Both the position numbers and the translations under genes were made by a program. Below the pieces are notes generated by a model. The model was not told where the DNA came from. It worked only from the letters and a program-made list of their open reading frames with translations, and made no database searches. From CAVTWH01 sp963850915 (GTDB lineage: Bacteria > Actinomycetota > Actinomycetes > Mycobacteriales > Micromonosporaceae), in the NCBI GenBank assembly GCA_963850915.1, contig CAWKND010000001.1, positions 62,001 through 126,000 of the forward strand: a stretch of DNA of 64,000 bases. The letters run 5' to 3'. Of the stretch, positions 49,163-57,538 are shown in pieces (the stretch's first letter is position 1; every line of letters begins with the position of its first letter).

Positions 49163-52100
49163 TTACGCGCGCGCGACCGCCACCCGTACCGGCTCGCCGT
49201 CCCCGGCCTCGCCGAGGAACCCGCCGTCGACCGTACCCAGGCTGACCGCCGTCGCGAGCGTCTCCGCACCGACGAACTCCTGGTGTACCCGGACCGCGGC
49301 GGCGACCTCGGCGGGCGCGTCGACCACCAGCGTGATCCGGTCGGCCACATCCAGTCCGGCCTCCCGGCGAGCCTGCTGCACCACCCGGATCACGTCCCGG
49401 GCCAGCCCCTCGGCCGCCAACTCGGGAGTGACCGTGGTGTCCAGTACCACCACGCCCTCGCCGCCCGGCAGCGGCGCCGACTGGGTCGGGTCGGCGGCGA
49501 CCAGCTTCAGCTCGTACTCGCCGTCCTGCAACGCGACTCCGGCCGCCACCGGGGCACCGTCGACCAGCGACCAGTCACCGGCCTTGACCGCCTTGATCAC
49601 ACCTTGCACCGCGCCGCCGAGCCGGGGGCCGAGCGCCCGTGGTACCACGGTGAGTACCTGCTCGCAGTAGCCGGTCAGGTCGTCGGCGAAGGTCACCGAC
49701 TTCACGTTGACCTCGTCCTTGACCAGGTCCGCGAAGGGCGCCAGGGTGGCCGCCCGTGGCGAGGCGACGGTCAGCGAGGCCAGCGGCAGCCGTACCCGCA
49801 GCCCCTTAGCCTTGCGCAGGGACAGCGCCGCCGAGCACACGTCGCGTACCGCGTCCATCTCCACGACCAGTGCCTCGTCAGCCGGGAACCCGTCCGCTGC
49901 CGGCCAGTCGGTCAGGTGCACCGAGCGCTCGCCGGTGAGCCCGCGCCACACCTCCTCGGCGACCATCGGAGCCAGCGGCGCCACCAACCGGCACACCGTC
50001 TCCAGCACCGTACCGAGCGTGTCGAAGGCGTCCCGGTCACCCGACCAGAACCGGTCCCGGGAACGGCGCACGTACCAGTTGGTGAGCGCGTCGAGGTACC
50101 AGCGCACGGCGGCACACGCACCGGACAGGTCGTACGCGTCCAGCCGTGCCGTCACGTCCTCGACGAGCGTGCGCGTCTTGGCGAGCAGGTACCGGTCGAG
50201 CAGGTGCGTCGAGTCGGTACGCGGCTGCGCCTGGTAGCCCTCGGCGTTGGCGTACAACGAGAAGAAGTACCAGACGTTCCACAGTGGCAGGACGACCTGG
50301 CGGACGGCGTCGCGGATCGCCGTCTCGCTGACCGCCATGTCGCCGCCGCGCAGTACCGGACTGGACATGAGCATCCAGCGCATCGCGTCCGCGCCGTACC
50401 GGTCGAACATCGCGTAGACGTCCGGGTAGTTGCGCAGGCTCTTGGACATCTTCCGGTTGTCTTCGCCGAGCAGGATGCCGTGCACCACGCAGTTGCGGAA
50501 CGCCGGCCGGTCGAACAGCGCCGTGGCGAGTACGTGCATGGTGTAGAACCAGCCGCGGGTCTGCCCGGTGTACTCGACGATGAAGTCGCCCGGGTAGTGC
50601 GACTCGAACCACTCGGTGTTCTCGAACGGGTAGTGCACCTGGGCGAAGGGCATCGAGCCGGACTCGAACCAGCAGTCCAGCACCTCCGGTACCCGGCGCA
50701 TGGTGGAGCGCCCGGTCGGGTCGTCCGGGTTGGGCCGGGTCAGCTCGTCGACATGCGGCCGGTGCAGGTCGGTCACCTTGACGCCGAAGTCGCGCTCCAG
50801 GTCGGCCAGCGAGCCGTAGACGTCCACCCGCGGGTAGTTCGGGTCGTCGGACTTCCACACCGGGATCGGCGAACCCCAGAACCGGTTGCGGCAGATCGAC
50901 CAGTCCCGGGCGCCGGCCAGCCACTTGCCGAACTGGCCGTCCTTGACGTGCTCCGGGTACCCAGTTGATCTGCTGGTTCAGCTCGCACCATCCGGTCGCG
51001 GAAGGTGGACACGGCGACAAACCAGGAGGACACCGCCTTGTACACCAGCGGCGTGGAGCAGCGCCAGCAGTGCGGGTACGAGTGCGTGTAGGAGTCGTGC
51101 CGGACAACGGTTCCCCGCTCTTTGAGGTCGCGCAGGATCGGCTTGTTCGCCTCGAACACCTGCAGCCCCTCGTAGTCGGGGACCAGCGCCGTGAACCGGG
51201 TGTGCTCGTCGACGGTCACCAAGGTCGGGATCCGTTGGCGTTGCACAGCGTTCTGGTCGTCCTCGCCGAACGCCGGGGCGCAGTGCACCAGCCCGGTGCC
51301 GTCCTCGGTGGTCACCCAGTCGGCCGGGTAGCACCTGGAATGCGTTGTCCCCGGCCTGATCCACGAGGATAGTCGAACATCGGGGTGTACGGCTTGCCAG
51401 CCAGCTGTGCGCCGGTGACGGTACCCACCGGGGTGTGGTCAGCCAACTCCTTGGCATAGCCGGCCAACCGGGCCGCGCCCACCACCACCCGGTGCCCGTC
51501 CTTCTCCAGCACCGTGTACTCCACCTCGGGGCCGACCGCGACCGCGAGGTTGGACGGCAGCGTCCACGGCGTGGTGGTCCATACCCACAGGTCGGTCGGC
51601 GTGTCCGGGGCGTCCGGCAGCCCCTCGGTCAGCCGGAACGACACCGTGACAGCGGGGTCCTGCCGGTCGAAGTAGACGTCGTCCATCCGGGTCTCGGTGT
51701 TGGACAGCGGCGTCTCACACCGCCAGCAGTACGCCAGCACACGGAAGCCCTCGTAGACCAAGCCCTTGTCGTACAAGGACTTGAAGGCCCACATGACGCT
51801 TTCCATGTAGTCCGTGTCGAGGGTCTTGTAGTCGTTGGCGAAGTCGACCCAGCGGGCCTGCCGGGTGACGTACCGCTCCCAGTCCTGGGTGTAGCGCAGC
51901 ACGGAGGTACGGCACGCGTCGTTGAACTTGGCGACGCCGAGTTCCAGGATCTCCGCCTTGCTGGTGATGCCGAGCTGCTTCTCCGCCTCCACCTCGGCGG
52001 GCAGGCCGTGGCAGTCCCAGCCGAAGCGGCGCTCCACCCGTCGACCGCGCATCGTCTGGTACCGCGGGACGACGTCCTTCACGTACCCGGTGAGCAGGTG

Positions 52101-52289
52101 GCCGTAGTGCGGCAGCCCGTTGGCGAAGGGGGGACCGTCGTAGAAGACGAACTCGTTACCGGCGGAGCGCTGCTCCACGCTGGCCGGGAAGGTCTTGTCG
52201 GCGGTCCAGTAGTCGAGCACGCCCGTCTCGACCTGGGGCAGGTCGGGGCTGGCCGGTACCGGCGTGCCGGGGGTGTGCCTGGGGTACAT
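49163..52289 (-). CDS. ileS: Isoleucyl-tRNA synthetase (four apparent one-base insertions)
   Basis: A class I synthetase, 1040 residues after correction. Motifs: FYDGPPFANGLPHYGHLL (HIGH-equivalent HYGH), the editing domain WVWTTTPWTLPSNLAV, and KMSKSLRNYPD. The sequence as given breaks at about 51367, 51327, 50983 and 50957; removing one base at each joins MFDY-LVDQ, VLP-ADW, DRMV-ELN and WVP-EHV, and the total becomes exactly 1041 codons. Since cells normally need ileS, sequence error is more likely than inactivation. ATG at 52289 has GAGGAG upstream, held in the sequestrator of a T-box leader. The eukaryote-like form associated with mupirocin resistance cannot be settled here. Confidence 0.92.
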
Positions 52290-52502
52290 CTCGGTCTCCT
52301 CGCGCTGCGTCGTGCTGTGCAACGCGAGGACGAACGCGCTGGTGACGCGCCCGCGGTACCACCCCGCTTGGCGACCGGTCGTGCTGGTCACCCGCTCGTT
52401 GGCCGGCTGTGACGGGCCGTCCCGTCCGGTTCTACTGGGCCGCCGCCCGTTCAGGCGCGCCGGCTGTTCTTCCGGAGGCTCACCGGTGATAGCCGGGTCG
52501 AA
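52290..52502 (-). promoter_or_regulatory. Translational T-box riboswitch of ileS
   Basis: On the minus strand CGGCTATCACCGG presents the Ile specifier ATC (52490-52488) in a short stem I. It is followed by AGTAGAACCGGACGGG-type sequence and the T-box TGGTACCGCGG (52361-52351), which pairs with uncharged tRNA-Ile. Then TCCTCGCG (52330-52323) pairs with CGCGAGGA (52304-52297), hiding the GAGGAG ribosome site. Binding of uncharged tRNA would release it. This is the layout of actinobacterial ileS T-boxes, which act on translation rather than termination. Confidence 0.88.
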
Positions 52503-52550
52503 GCCTGTGTATCTCAGCGTACCCGCTCGCGCGGGGTGGGCTCACCCGAG

Positions 52551-52964
52551 TTACTCGGCGAGCTCCGGGAACCACAGCGCGATCTCCCGCTTGGCAGAGT
52601 CCGCCGAGTCGGAGGCGTGCACCAGGTTCTCCCGGTTGGACAGTGACAGGTCGCCGCGCACCGTACCGGCGGCCGCCTTCCGCCCGTCGGTCACGCCGAT
52701 CAACGTGCGTACCACCTCGATCGCCTCGTCCCCGGACAGGATCGCGGCGACCAGCGGCCCGCTCGTCATGAACTGCTTCAGCGGCGGGTAGAACGCCTTC
52801 TCCACGTGCTCGGCGTAGTGCTGGTCGGCCAGCTGCGCCGACATGGTCCGCAGCACCAGCATGTCGAGCACGAGGCCCTTGCGCTCGAACCGGCCGAGAA
52901 TCTCCCCGACCAGGCCCCGGGCAACAGCGTCCGGCTTGATGAGTACGAGCGTCCGCTCGGTCAC
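52551..52964 (-). CDS. ndk: Nucleoside diphosphate kinase
   Basis: A 137-residue enzyme that balances NTP pools by phospho-transfer through His116 (NLVHASDS). TLVLIKPDAVARGLVGEI and the Kpn-loop region GPLVAAILSGDEAIE are typical. GTG at 52964; GGGGGAA precedes it. It lies upstream of the ileS leader on the same strand and diverges from the large fusion gene. In other actinobacteria ndk, folC and valS form a neighbourhood, as here. Confidence 0.96.
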   Translation of the reverse strand: MTERTLVLIKPDAVARGLVGEILGRFERKGLVLDMLVLRTMSAQLADQHYAEHVEKAFYPPLKQFMTSGPLVAAILSGDEAIEVVRTLIGVTDGRKAAAGTVRGDLSLSNRENLVHASDSADSAKREIALWFPELAE

Positions 52965-53185
52965 GACGGTTCCCCCCACATGTGGTGTCGCCCCAGAGCC
53001 TATCCACACCGGGTCACCCGGTTGCGAGGTGGCCGACCGCCGCGAGGTGGCCGACCGCTGCCGGCGGCCGTCCGCACGGCCCTTCCGTACCGCCGCCAAT
53101 CCGCCTAGCCTGGCTGATAAACCTCGGGGAGGTCTGAACGGGTCGGGCCGGACAGCCGGTACCCACCCCGCACGGGAGGTCACGG

Positions 53186-55768
53186 GTGGCGACAACGGCA
53201 CGGGCCAAGAAGTACTCCAACGGTCGCAAGGTCGCCACTGCCGTCCTCTGCGTCCTCGGCGTCTTCGTACTGGCCGCGAGCCTGGGGGCGAGTTCCTGGG
53301 TACTCACCGCGCTCGGCGTGGCGCTGGTCGGCGGCGGGATCGCGCTGTGGGTGGTCTCCTGGGCCGCGGATGCCCGGGTGGTGACCACGCTCGGCCGCGG
53401 CCGCCCGGCGCCGGTGGAGCGGGCGATCAGCGAGGTCGAGATGCCGGTCCCGGTCAGCGTCGGCGGCGGCCCCGCACCGGCGCCGGCGGGTGGCGTCGCC
53501 GCTCCGATGGGTACCGCCCCGGTCGATATCGGGGACAGCAGCCCGTACATCGAGATGGACCTGCAGCTCCCGCCCGAGGCGTGGCCGGCCGGTACCGCCC
53601 GCGATCCACGGGGCGACGACCTGTCCCAGGCGCCGCCCGGCGCGGTACCGCACACCGGCTCCAACCTGTTGCCGGGCGGCCGGAGCCACGACAACGTGCC
53701 GAATCCGGGCGCCCCGATGGGTACCACCCCGGTAGCCAACACCGATCCCACCGGTACCGGCCGGCGACGCCCGTCCCCGTTCCCGTCTCCCCGCCCCCGT
53801 ACCCCGGCCGAGGACAGTGAACTGCCGCCCGTGGCCCACCCGTCGGCCGGTGGCATCACCGCCTACCCGCTGCCCACCCAGCCCGACCACCAGACGCATC
53901 CAGGCCCCGGCCCGACTCCGGACACCACCGACTTCCCGCCTGGCCAGGTGAGCGGCGCCGGCTCGGACATTCCCACGCCCCGGTCCCGCCCGGGTCAGGA
54001 CAGCACACCCGACGAGGGCAGCGCACTCCGACCAGGAACAGATCCCGCCGACTGGGTGGGTACCGGCCCCGCCGAGTGGGACGGCGAGGATCCGCCGGAG
54101 CGTCCGGCCACCGGCGAACACCGCCCGCCGGACCTCTCCGCGCTGGAGCCGCAGCCGTTCAGCCCGCCGGTCCTCGATCCGCCGGTGCTCGGTCGGCAGG
54201 TGTTCGACCCGCCCTCCAGCGATCCCCGGGTCTTCGACCCCCCGCCCTTCGACCACCAGACCATGGACGCGCCGACCTTCGAGCCGCGTCCCTTCCAGCC
54301 CCGCCCATTCGAGCCGCCCTCGTCCGAGCCGCCGCTGATCGACCCACCGCCGTTCGCGGCACCGCCATCCGCCCCCGACTTCGAGTCGCGAGGGTCGGAC
54401 GCACAGGGTTTCCCGGCGCCGGGCATTGAGTCGCAGGGTCTTGAGTCGCAGGGTCTTAGTCGAGTCGCAGGGCTTGAGTCGCAGGGCTTTGAATCGCAGG
54501 GCTTTGAATCGCAGGGCTTTGACTCGCAGGGCTATGACGCGGGCCTTCAGTCACAGGGCTACAGTTCGCAGAGCCCCGATGCTGCGCCAGGCTTTGCGGC
54601 GCCGGGCCATGAGACGCAAGGCCCTGACGCGCAGGGCTTTGGATCGCAGGGCTATGGATTGCCGGGTTCAGAGCCGCAGGGCTTTGAGCCGCAAGGCTTT
54701 GAGGCGCAAGGTTTTGAGGCGCAAGGTTTTGAGGGGCAAGGCTTCGAAGCGCAGGGCTTCGGGCCGCAAGGCTTTGGGATGCCGGGCGATGGTGCCCGGG
54801 CATTCGACCCGGACCGCAATCCGAACGGGCGGGATCCGGACCGGCTGGACATGGACCGGCTCGACCTGGACGGGCTGGATCTGGACCGGCTGGGCTTGGC
54901 CGGCCTCGACCTGGCCGGACTGGATCTCACCGGCCTCGACCTACCCGACCTCAGCGTCCCGGGGACCAGCCCCCCCGGACTCGACCCACCGGCCATCGAC
55001 CCGCCCGTCCGGGACCTACCCGCCCACGAGCTGCCCGTCCGAGACCTACCCAGGGATCAGACGACGCCCCGGCAGCCACAGATGGATCTGAGCGGACTCG
55101 ACCTGCCAGGCCCGGTACCCCCGGTAGAACCGCTCCCCCGGCCACGCCCGGCGCCGAGCCCGACACCGCGCTCCACGCCCCGTCCGTCGCCCCGTCCCCC
55201 GTCCGGACCGGCATCGGGGACGGTGCCGCAGACGGTCAACGGCAGCGGCCGTCCGGACGCCCGGCCGGTGACGCGGGGACGCATCCTGCGGCTCATCCCG
55301 GCCCAGCCGGCGGTTGCCGCCATGCCGGACGCCGGTGGCACGGAGAAGATCTCCAACGCCTACCAGCGGGTCACGCTCCCACCTGGCGCGCCGCACCGCG
55401 ATCCGCACGACGCCGCGCAGCTCACCGTGCACAACCTGGGTGAGGCGGTGCGCTTCTACCGTGACGACCTCGGGTTGGTACAGGTGCATGTGGGTACCCA
55501 CCTGGCGATGCTGCGCTGCGGCGAGTCGCCGTTGACGCTCAAGATCGACCGGCGGGCGAAGCCCGGGCGTGGCTCGCTCATCCACCTGATGCTCGAGGTC
55601 GACAACGTGCAGGCGGCCTACCAGGCACTCGTCGCGCGCGGGGTGACCTTCGTGCACGAGCCACGGGTGGTCAGCCGGTACCACGACCTGGAGCTGTGGT
55701 CGGCGGCGTTCCGCGACCCCGACGGGCACGGCCTGGCCCTGATCCGGTGGGACGTACCCCCCACCTGA
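53186..55768 (+). CDS. Membrane-anchored, repeat-rich protein with C-terminal VOC domain
   Basis: An 860-residue protein of unusual build. Two membrane helices (about residues 15-34 and 38-59) are followed by about 680 disordered residues rich in Pro, Gly, Asp and Ser. Within them are QGFES/QGFEA-type five-residue repeats (about 415-535), an LDLxG pentad series (about 550-585) and Pro-rich linkers. Residues about 742-860 form a glyoxalase/bleomycin-resistance (VOC) domain (LTVHNLGEAVRFYRDDLG, then LMLEVDNVQAAYQALVARGV and FRDPDGHGLALIRW); His434-type metal residues cannot be assigned with confidence. GTG start at 53186. Similar short forms with only membrane helices plus VOC are known; the long repeat is not. 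Function unknown. Confidence 0.75.
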   Translation: MATTARAKKYSNGRKVATAVLCVLGVFVLAASLGASSWVLTALGVALVGGGIALWVVSWAADARVVTTLGRGRPAPVERAISEVEMPVPVSVGGGPAPAPAGGVAAPMGTAPVDIGDSSPYIEMDLQLPPEAWPAGTARDPRGDDLSQAPPGAVPHTGSNLLPGGRSHDNVPNPGAPMGTTPVANTDPTGTGRRRPSPFPSPRPRTPAEDSELPPVAHPSAGGITAYPLPTQPDHQTHPGPGPTPDTTDFPPGQVSGAGSDIPTPRSRPGQDSTPDEGSALRPGTDPADWVGTGPAEWDGEDPPERPATGEHRPPDLSALEPQPFSPPVLDPPVLGRQVFDPPSSDPRVFDPPPFDHQTMDAPTFEPRPFQPRPFEPPSSEPPLIDPPPFAAPPSAPDFESRGSDAQGFPAPGIESQGLESQGLSRVAGLESQGFESQGFESQGFDSQGYDAGLQSQGYSSQSPDAAPGFAAPGHETQGPDAQGFGSQGYGLPGSEPQGFEPQGFEAQGFEAQGFEGQGFEAQGFGPQGFGMPGDGARAFDPDRNPNGRDPDRLDMDRLDLDGLDLDRLGLAGLDLAGLDLTGLDLPDLSVPGTSPPGLDPPAIDPPVRDLPAHELPVRDLPRDQTTPRQPQMDLSGLDLPGPVPPVEPLPRPRPAPSPTPRSTPRPSPRPPSGPASGTVPQTVNGSGRPDARPVTRGRILRLIPAQPAVAAMPDAGGTEKISNAYQRVTLPPGAPHRDPHDAAQLTVHNLGEAVRFYRDDLGLVQVHVGTHLAMLRCGESPLTLKIDRRAKPGRGSLIHLMLEVDNVQAAYQALVARGVTFVHEPRVVSRYHDLELWSAAFRDPDGHGLALIRWDVPPT
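54425..54790. repeat. Degenerate 15-bp repeats encoding QGFEx in the fusion protein
   Basis: About 24 imperfect copies of a 15-bp unit such as GAGTCGCAGGGCTTT run in phase. They encode QG(F/L/Y)(E/D)x and keep the frame whatever the copy number. The tract is relatively A+T-rich in places (TTTGA) compared with the gene around it, a sign of recent expansion. Confidence 0.85.
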
Positions 55769-55774
55769 CGCGGG

Positions 55775-56179
55775 TCAGGTGCCGAGCACGCTGTGCCGTA
55801 CCGACAGCACGTACGCCCACACAGCACCGAAGATGATGCCGAACACCAGCAGCATCAGGTGGAAGTACCCGCCCGCGCACACCAGCAGTTGCAGTACCAT
55901 CCCCGCGTACCAGGCCCACGGGCGGCGCAGCATGCCCGCCAGCAGGATCGCCAGTACGCACAGCGCGAGCACGTACCCGATGGCCCAGCCGGTGTGCCGG
56001 GTGTCCAACTTGGTCAGCGGGACGATCGCAAGCAGCAGTACCAGCGCCTCGATGACGAGCGCTCCCGCACCCACCCCGCGTACCGCGGCTCCAGGGTTTC
56101 TCAGCCCGGAGCGCGGCCCCTCGTCCCCGTCGGAGACAGGGGCGGGTTCATCGGGCGGAGGAGTCGACGGCTCGGTCAT
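55775..56179 (-). CDS. DUF4233 domain-containing membrane protein
   Basis: A 134-residue protein with a polar 30-residue N-terminus and four hydrophobic segments (about 37-57, 64-84, 88-108, 110-128), matching DUF4233, a small actinobacterial membrane family almost always encoded directly after folC. Its start ATG at 56179 overlaps the folC stop by ATGA. No function is established; constant linkage suggests a role near folate or envelope metabolism, which is only an inference. Confidence 0.9.
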   Translation of the reverse strand: MTEPSTPPPDEPAPVSDGDEGPRSGLRNPGAAVRGVGAGALVIEALVLLLAIVPLTKLDTRHTGWAIGYVLALCVLAILLAGMLRRPWAWYAGMVLQLLVCAGGYFHLMLLVFGIIFGAVWAYVLSVRHSVLGT

Positions 56180-57504
56180 CGGCGGAACAGCCGTCGCGCG
56201 TCGGCAACGGTCACCACCGAGCCGGTGATCAGGATGCCGACGCCGGCCAGGTCGCCGTCCATGTCCTCCTCGGCGAGGGCGACCGCGGCGGCGAACGCGT
56301 CCACCAGGACCGGCTCCACCACCACCCGCTCCGCGCCGAAGACCTCGGCGGCCCGTTCGGCGAGCTGGCTGGCCGGCAGCGCCCGCGGCGAGCTGTTGCG
56401 GGTGGCGACCACGTAGTCGGCGACCGGTTCGAGCAGCTCCAGGACGCCGTCGACGTCCTTGTCGGCCAGCACGGCGAGGACGACCACGAGCCGGCGGAAG
56501 TCGAACTCCTGCTGCAGCGCGGCAACTGTGGCGGCCATCCCGTGCGGGTTGTGTGCCGCGTCGAGGAGAGTGGTCGGCGCGCTGCGTACCCGCTCCAACC
56601 GCCCCGGCGAGCTGGTACCGGCGAACCCCTCGCGTACCGACTCCAGGTCCAGTTGCCGCTCGCCGCCCGCGCCCAGGAACGCCTCGACGGCGGCCAGTGC
56701 CAGCGCCGCGTTCTGTGCCTGGTGCTCACCGTGCAGCGGCAGGAAGATCTCGTCGTACCGCCCGGCCAGCCCCTGCAGGGTCAGTACCTGCCCGCCGACC
56801 GCCAGTGCCCGCTCGGCCACGCCGAACTCGACGCCCTCGCGGGCCACGGTCGCCCCGACCTCCGCGCAGCGGCGCAGGATCGGCTCGACCGCCTCCGGGT
56901 CCTGCGCGGCGCAGATCAGCGTGGCTCCACTGTGGATGATGCCGGCCTTGGCGTCGGCGATGTCGGCGATCGTGTCGCCCAGCCATTCGGTGTGGTCCAG
57001 GCCGATCGGGGTGATGACACAGGTACCGGCCTGGAGCACGTTTGTCGCGTCGTCCACCCCGCCCAGCCCGACCTCGACCACCGCCACATCCACTGGCGCG
57101 TCGGCGAACGCGGCGAACGCCATGGCCGTGGTCATGTCGAAGTAGGTGAGCGGCTCGGGGAACTTGCGGTCCACCAGGTCGGCGAGCGGCGCCACTTCGC
57201 GGTAGGTCGCCACGAACCGGCGCTCGTCGATCGGCTCGCCGTCCAGCGCGATGCGCTCCCGTACGGTCTCCAGGTGCGGACTGGTGTACCGGCCGGTACG
57301 CAGCCCCTGCGCGCGCAGCAGCGAGTCGATCATCCGAGCTGTGGACGTCTTCCCGTTGGTACCGGTGAGGTGGATCGCCGGGTACCCCCGCTGCGGGGTA
57401 CCCAGCAGATCCAGCAGCGCCTCGATCTTGGAAAGGTCGAAGACGATCCGGGCGAAGCCGCGACTCTCCAGCTCCGCATTGACCTGCTCGTACTCGCTCG
57501 TCAC
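56176..57504 (-). CDS. folC: Bifunctional folylpolyglutamate/dihydrofolate synthase
   Basis: A 442-residue Mur-ligase-type enzyme that adds Glu to dihydropteroate and to folates. The P-loop is HLTGTNGKTSTARM (about residues 46-59), the central domain has VVEVGLGGVDDATNVL and ITPIGLDHTEWLG, and the C-terminal domain contains LLDAAHNPHGM. GTG at 57504 has GGAGG eight bases upstream; the longer frame (to 57723) lies over the valS 3' end and is rejected. valS ends 34 bp before this start, and DUF4233 follows with overlap, forming the unit valS-folC-DUF4233. Confidence 0.96.
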   Translation of the reverse strand: MTSEYEQVNAELESRGFARIVFDLSKIEALLDLLGTPQRGYPAIHLTGTNGKTSTARMIDSLLRAQGLRTGRYTSPHLETVRERIALDGEPIDERRFVATYREVAPLADLVDRKFPEPLTYFDMTTAMAFAAFADAPVDVAVVEVGLGGVDDATNVLQAGTCVITPIGLDHTEWLGDTIADIADAKAGIIHSGATLICAAQDPEAVEPILRRCAEVGATVAREGVEFGVAERALAVGGQVLTLQGLAGRYDEIFLPLHGEHQAQNAALALAAVEAFLGAGGERQLDLESVREGFAGTSSPGRLERVRSAPTTLLDAAHNPHGMAATVAALQQEFDFRRLVVVLAVLADKDVDGVLELLEPVADYVVATRNSSPRALPASQLAERAAEVFGAERVVVEPVLVDAFAAAVALAEEDMDGDLAGVGILITGSVVTVADARRLFRR

Positions 57505-57538
57505 GCGAGCGCCTCCGGCCGGCTTGCGATACGGGCGG

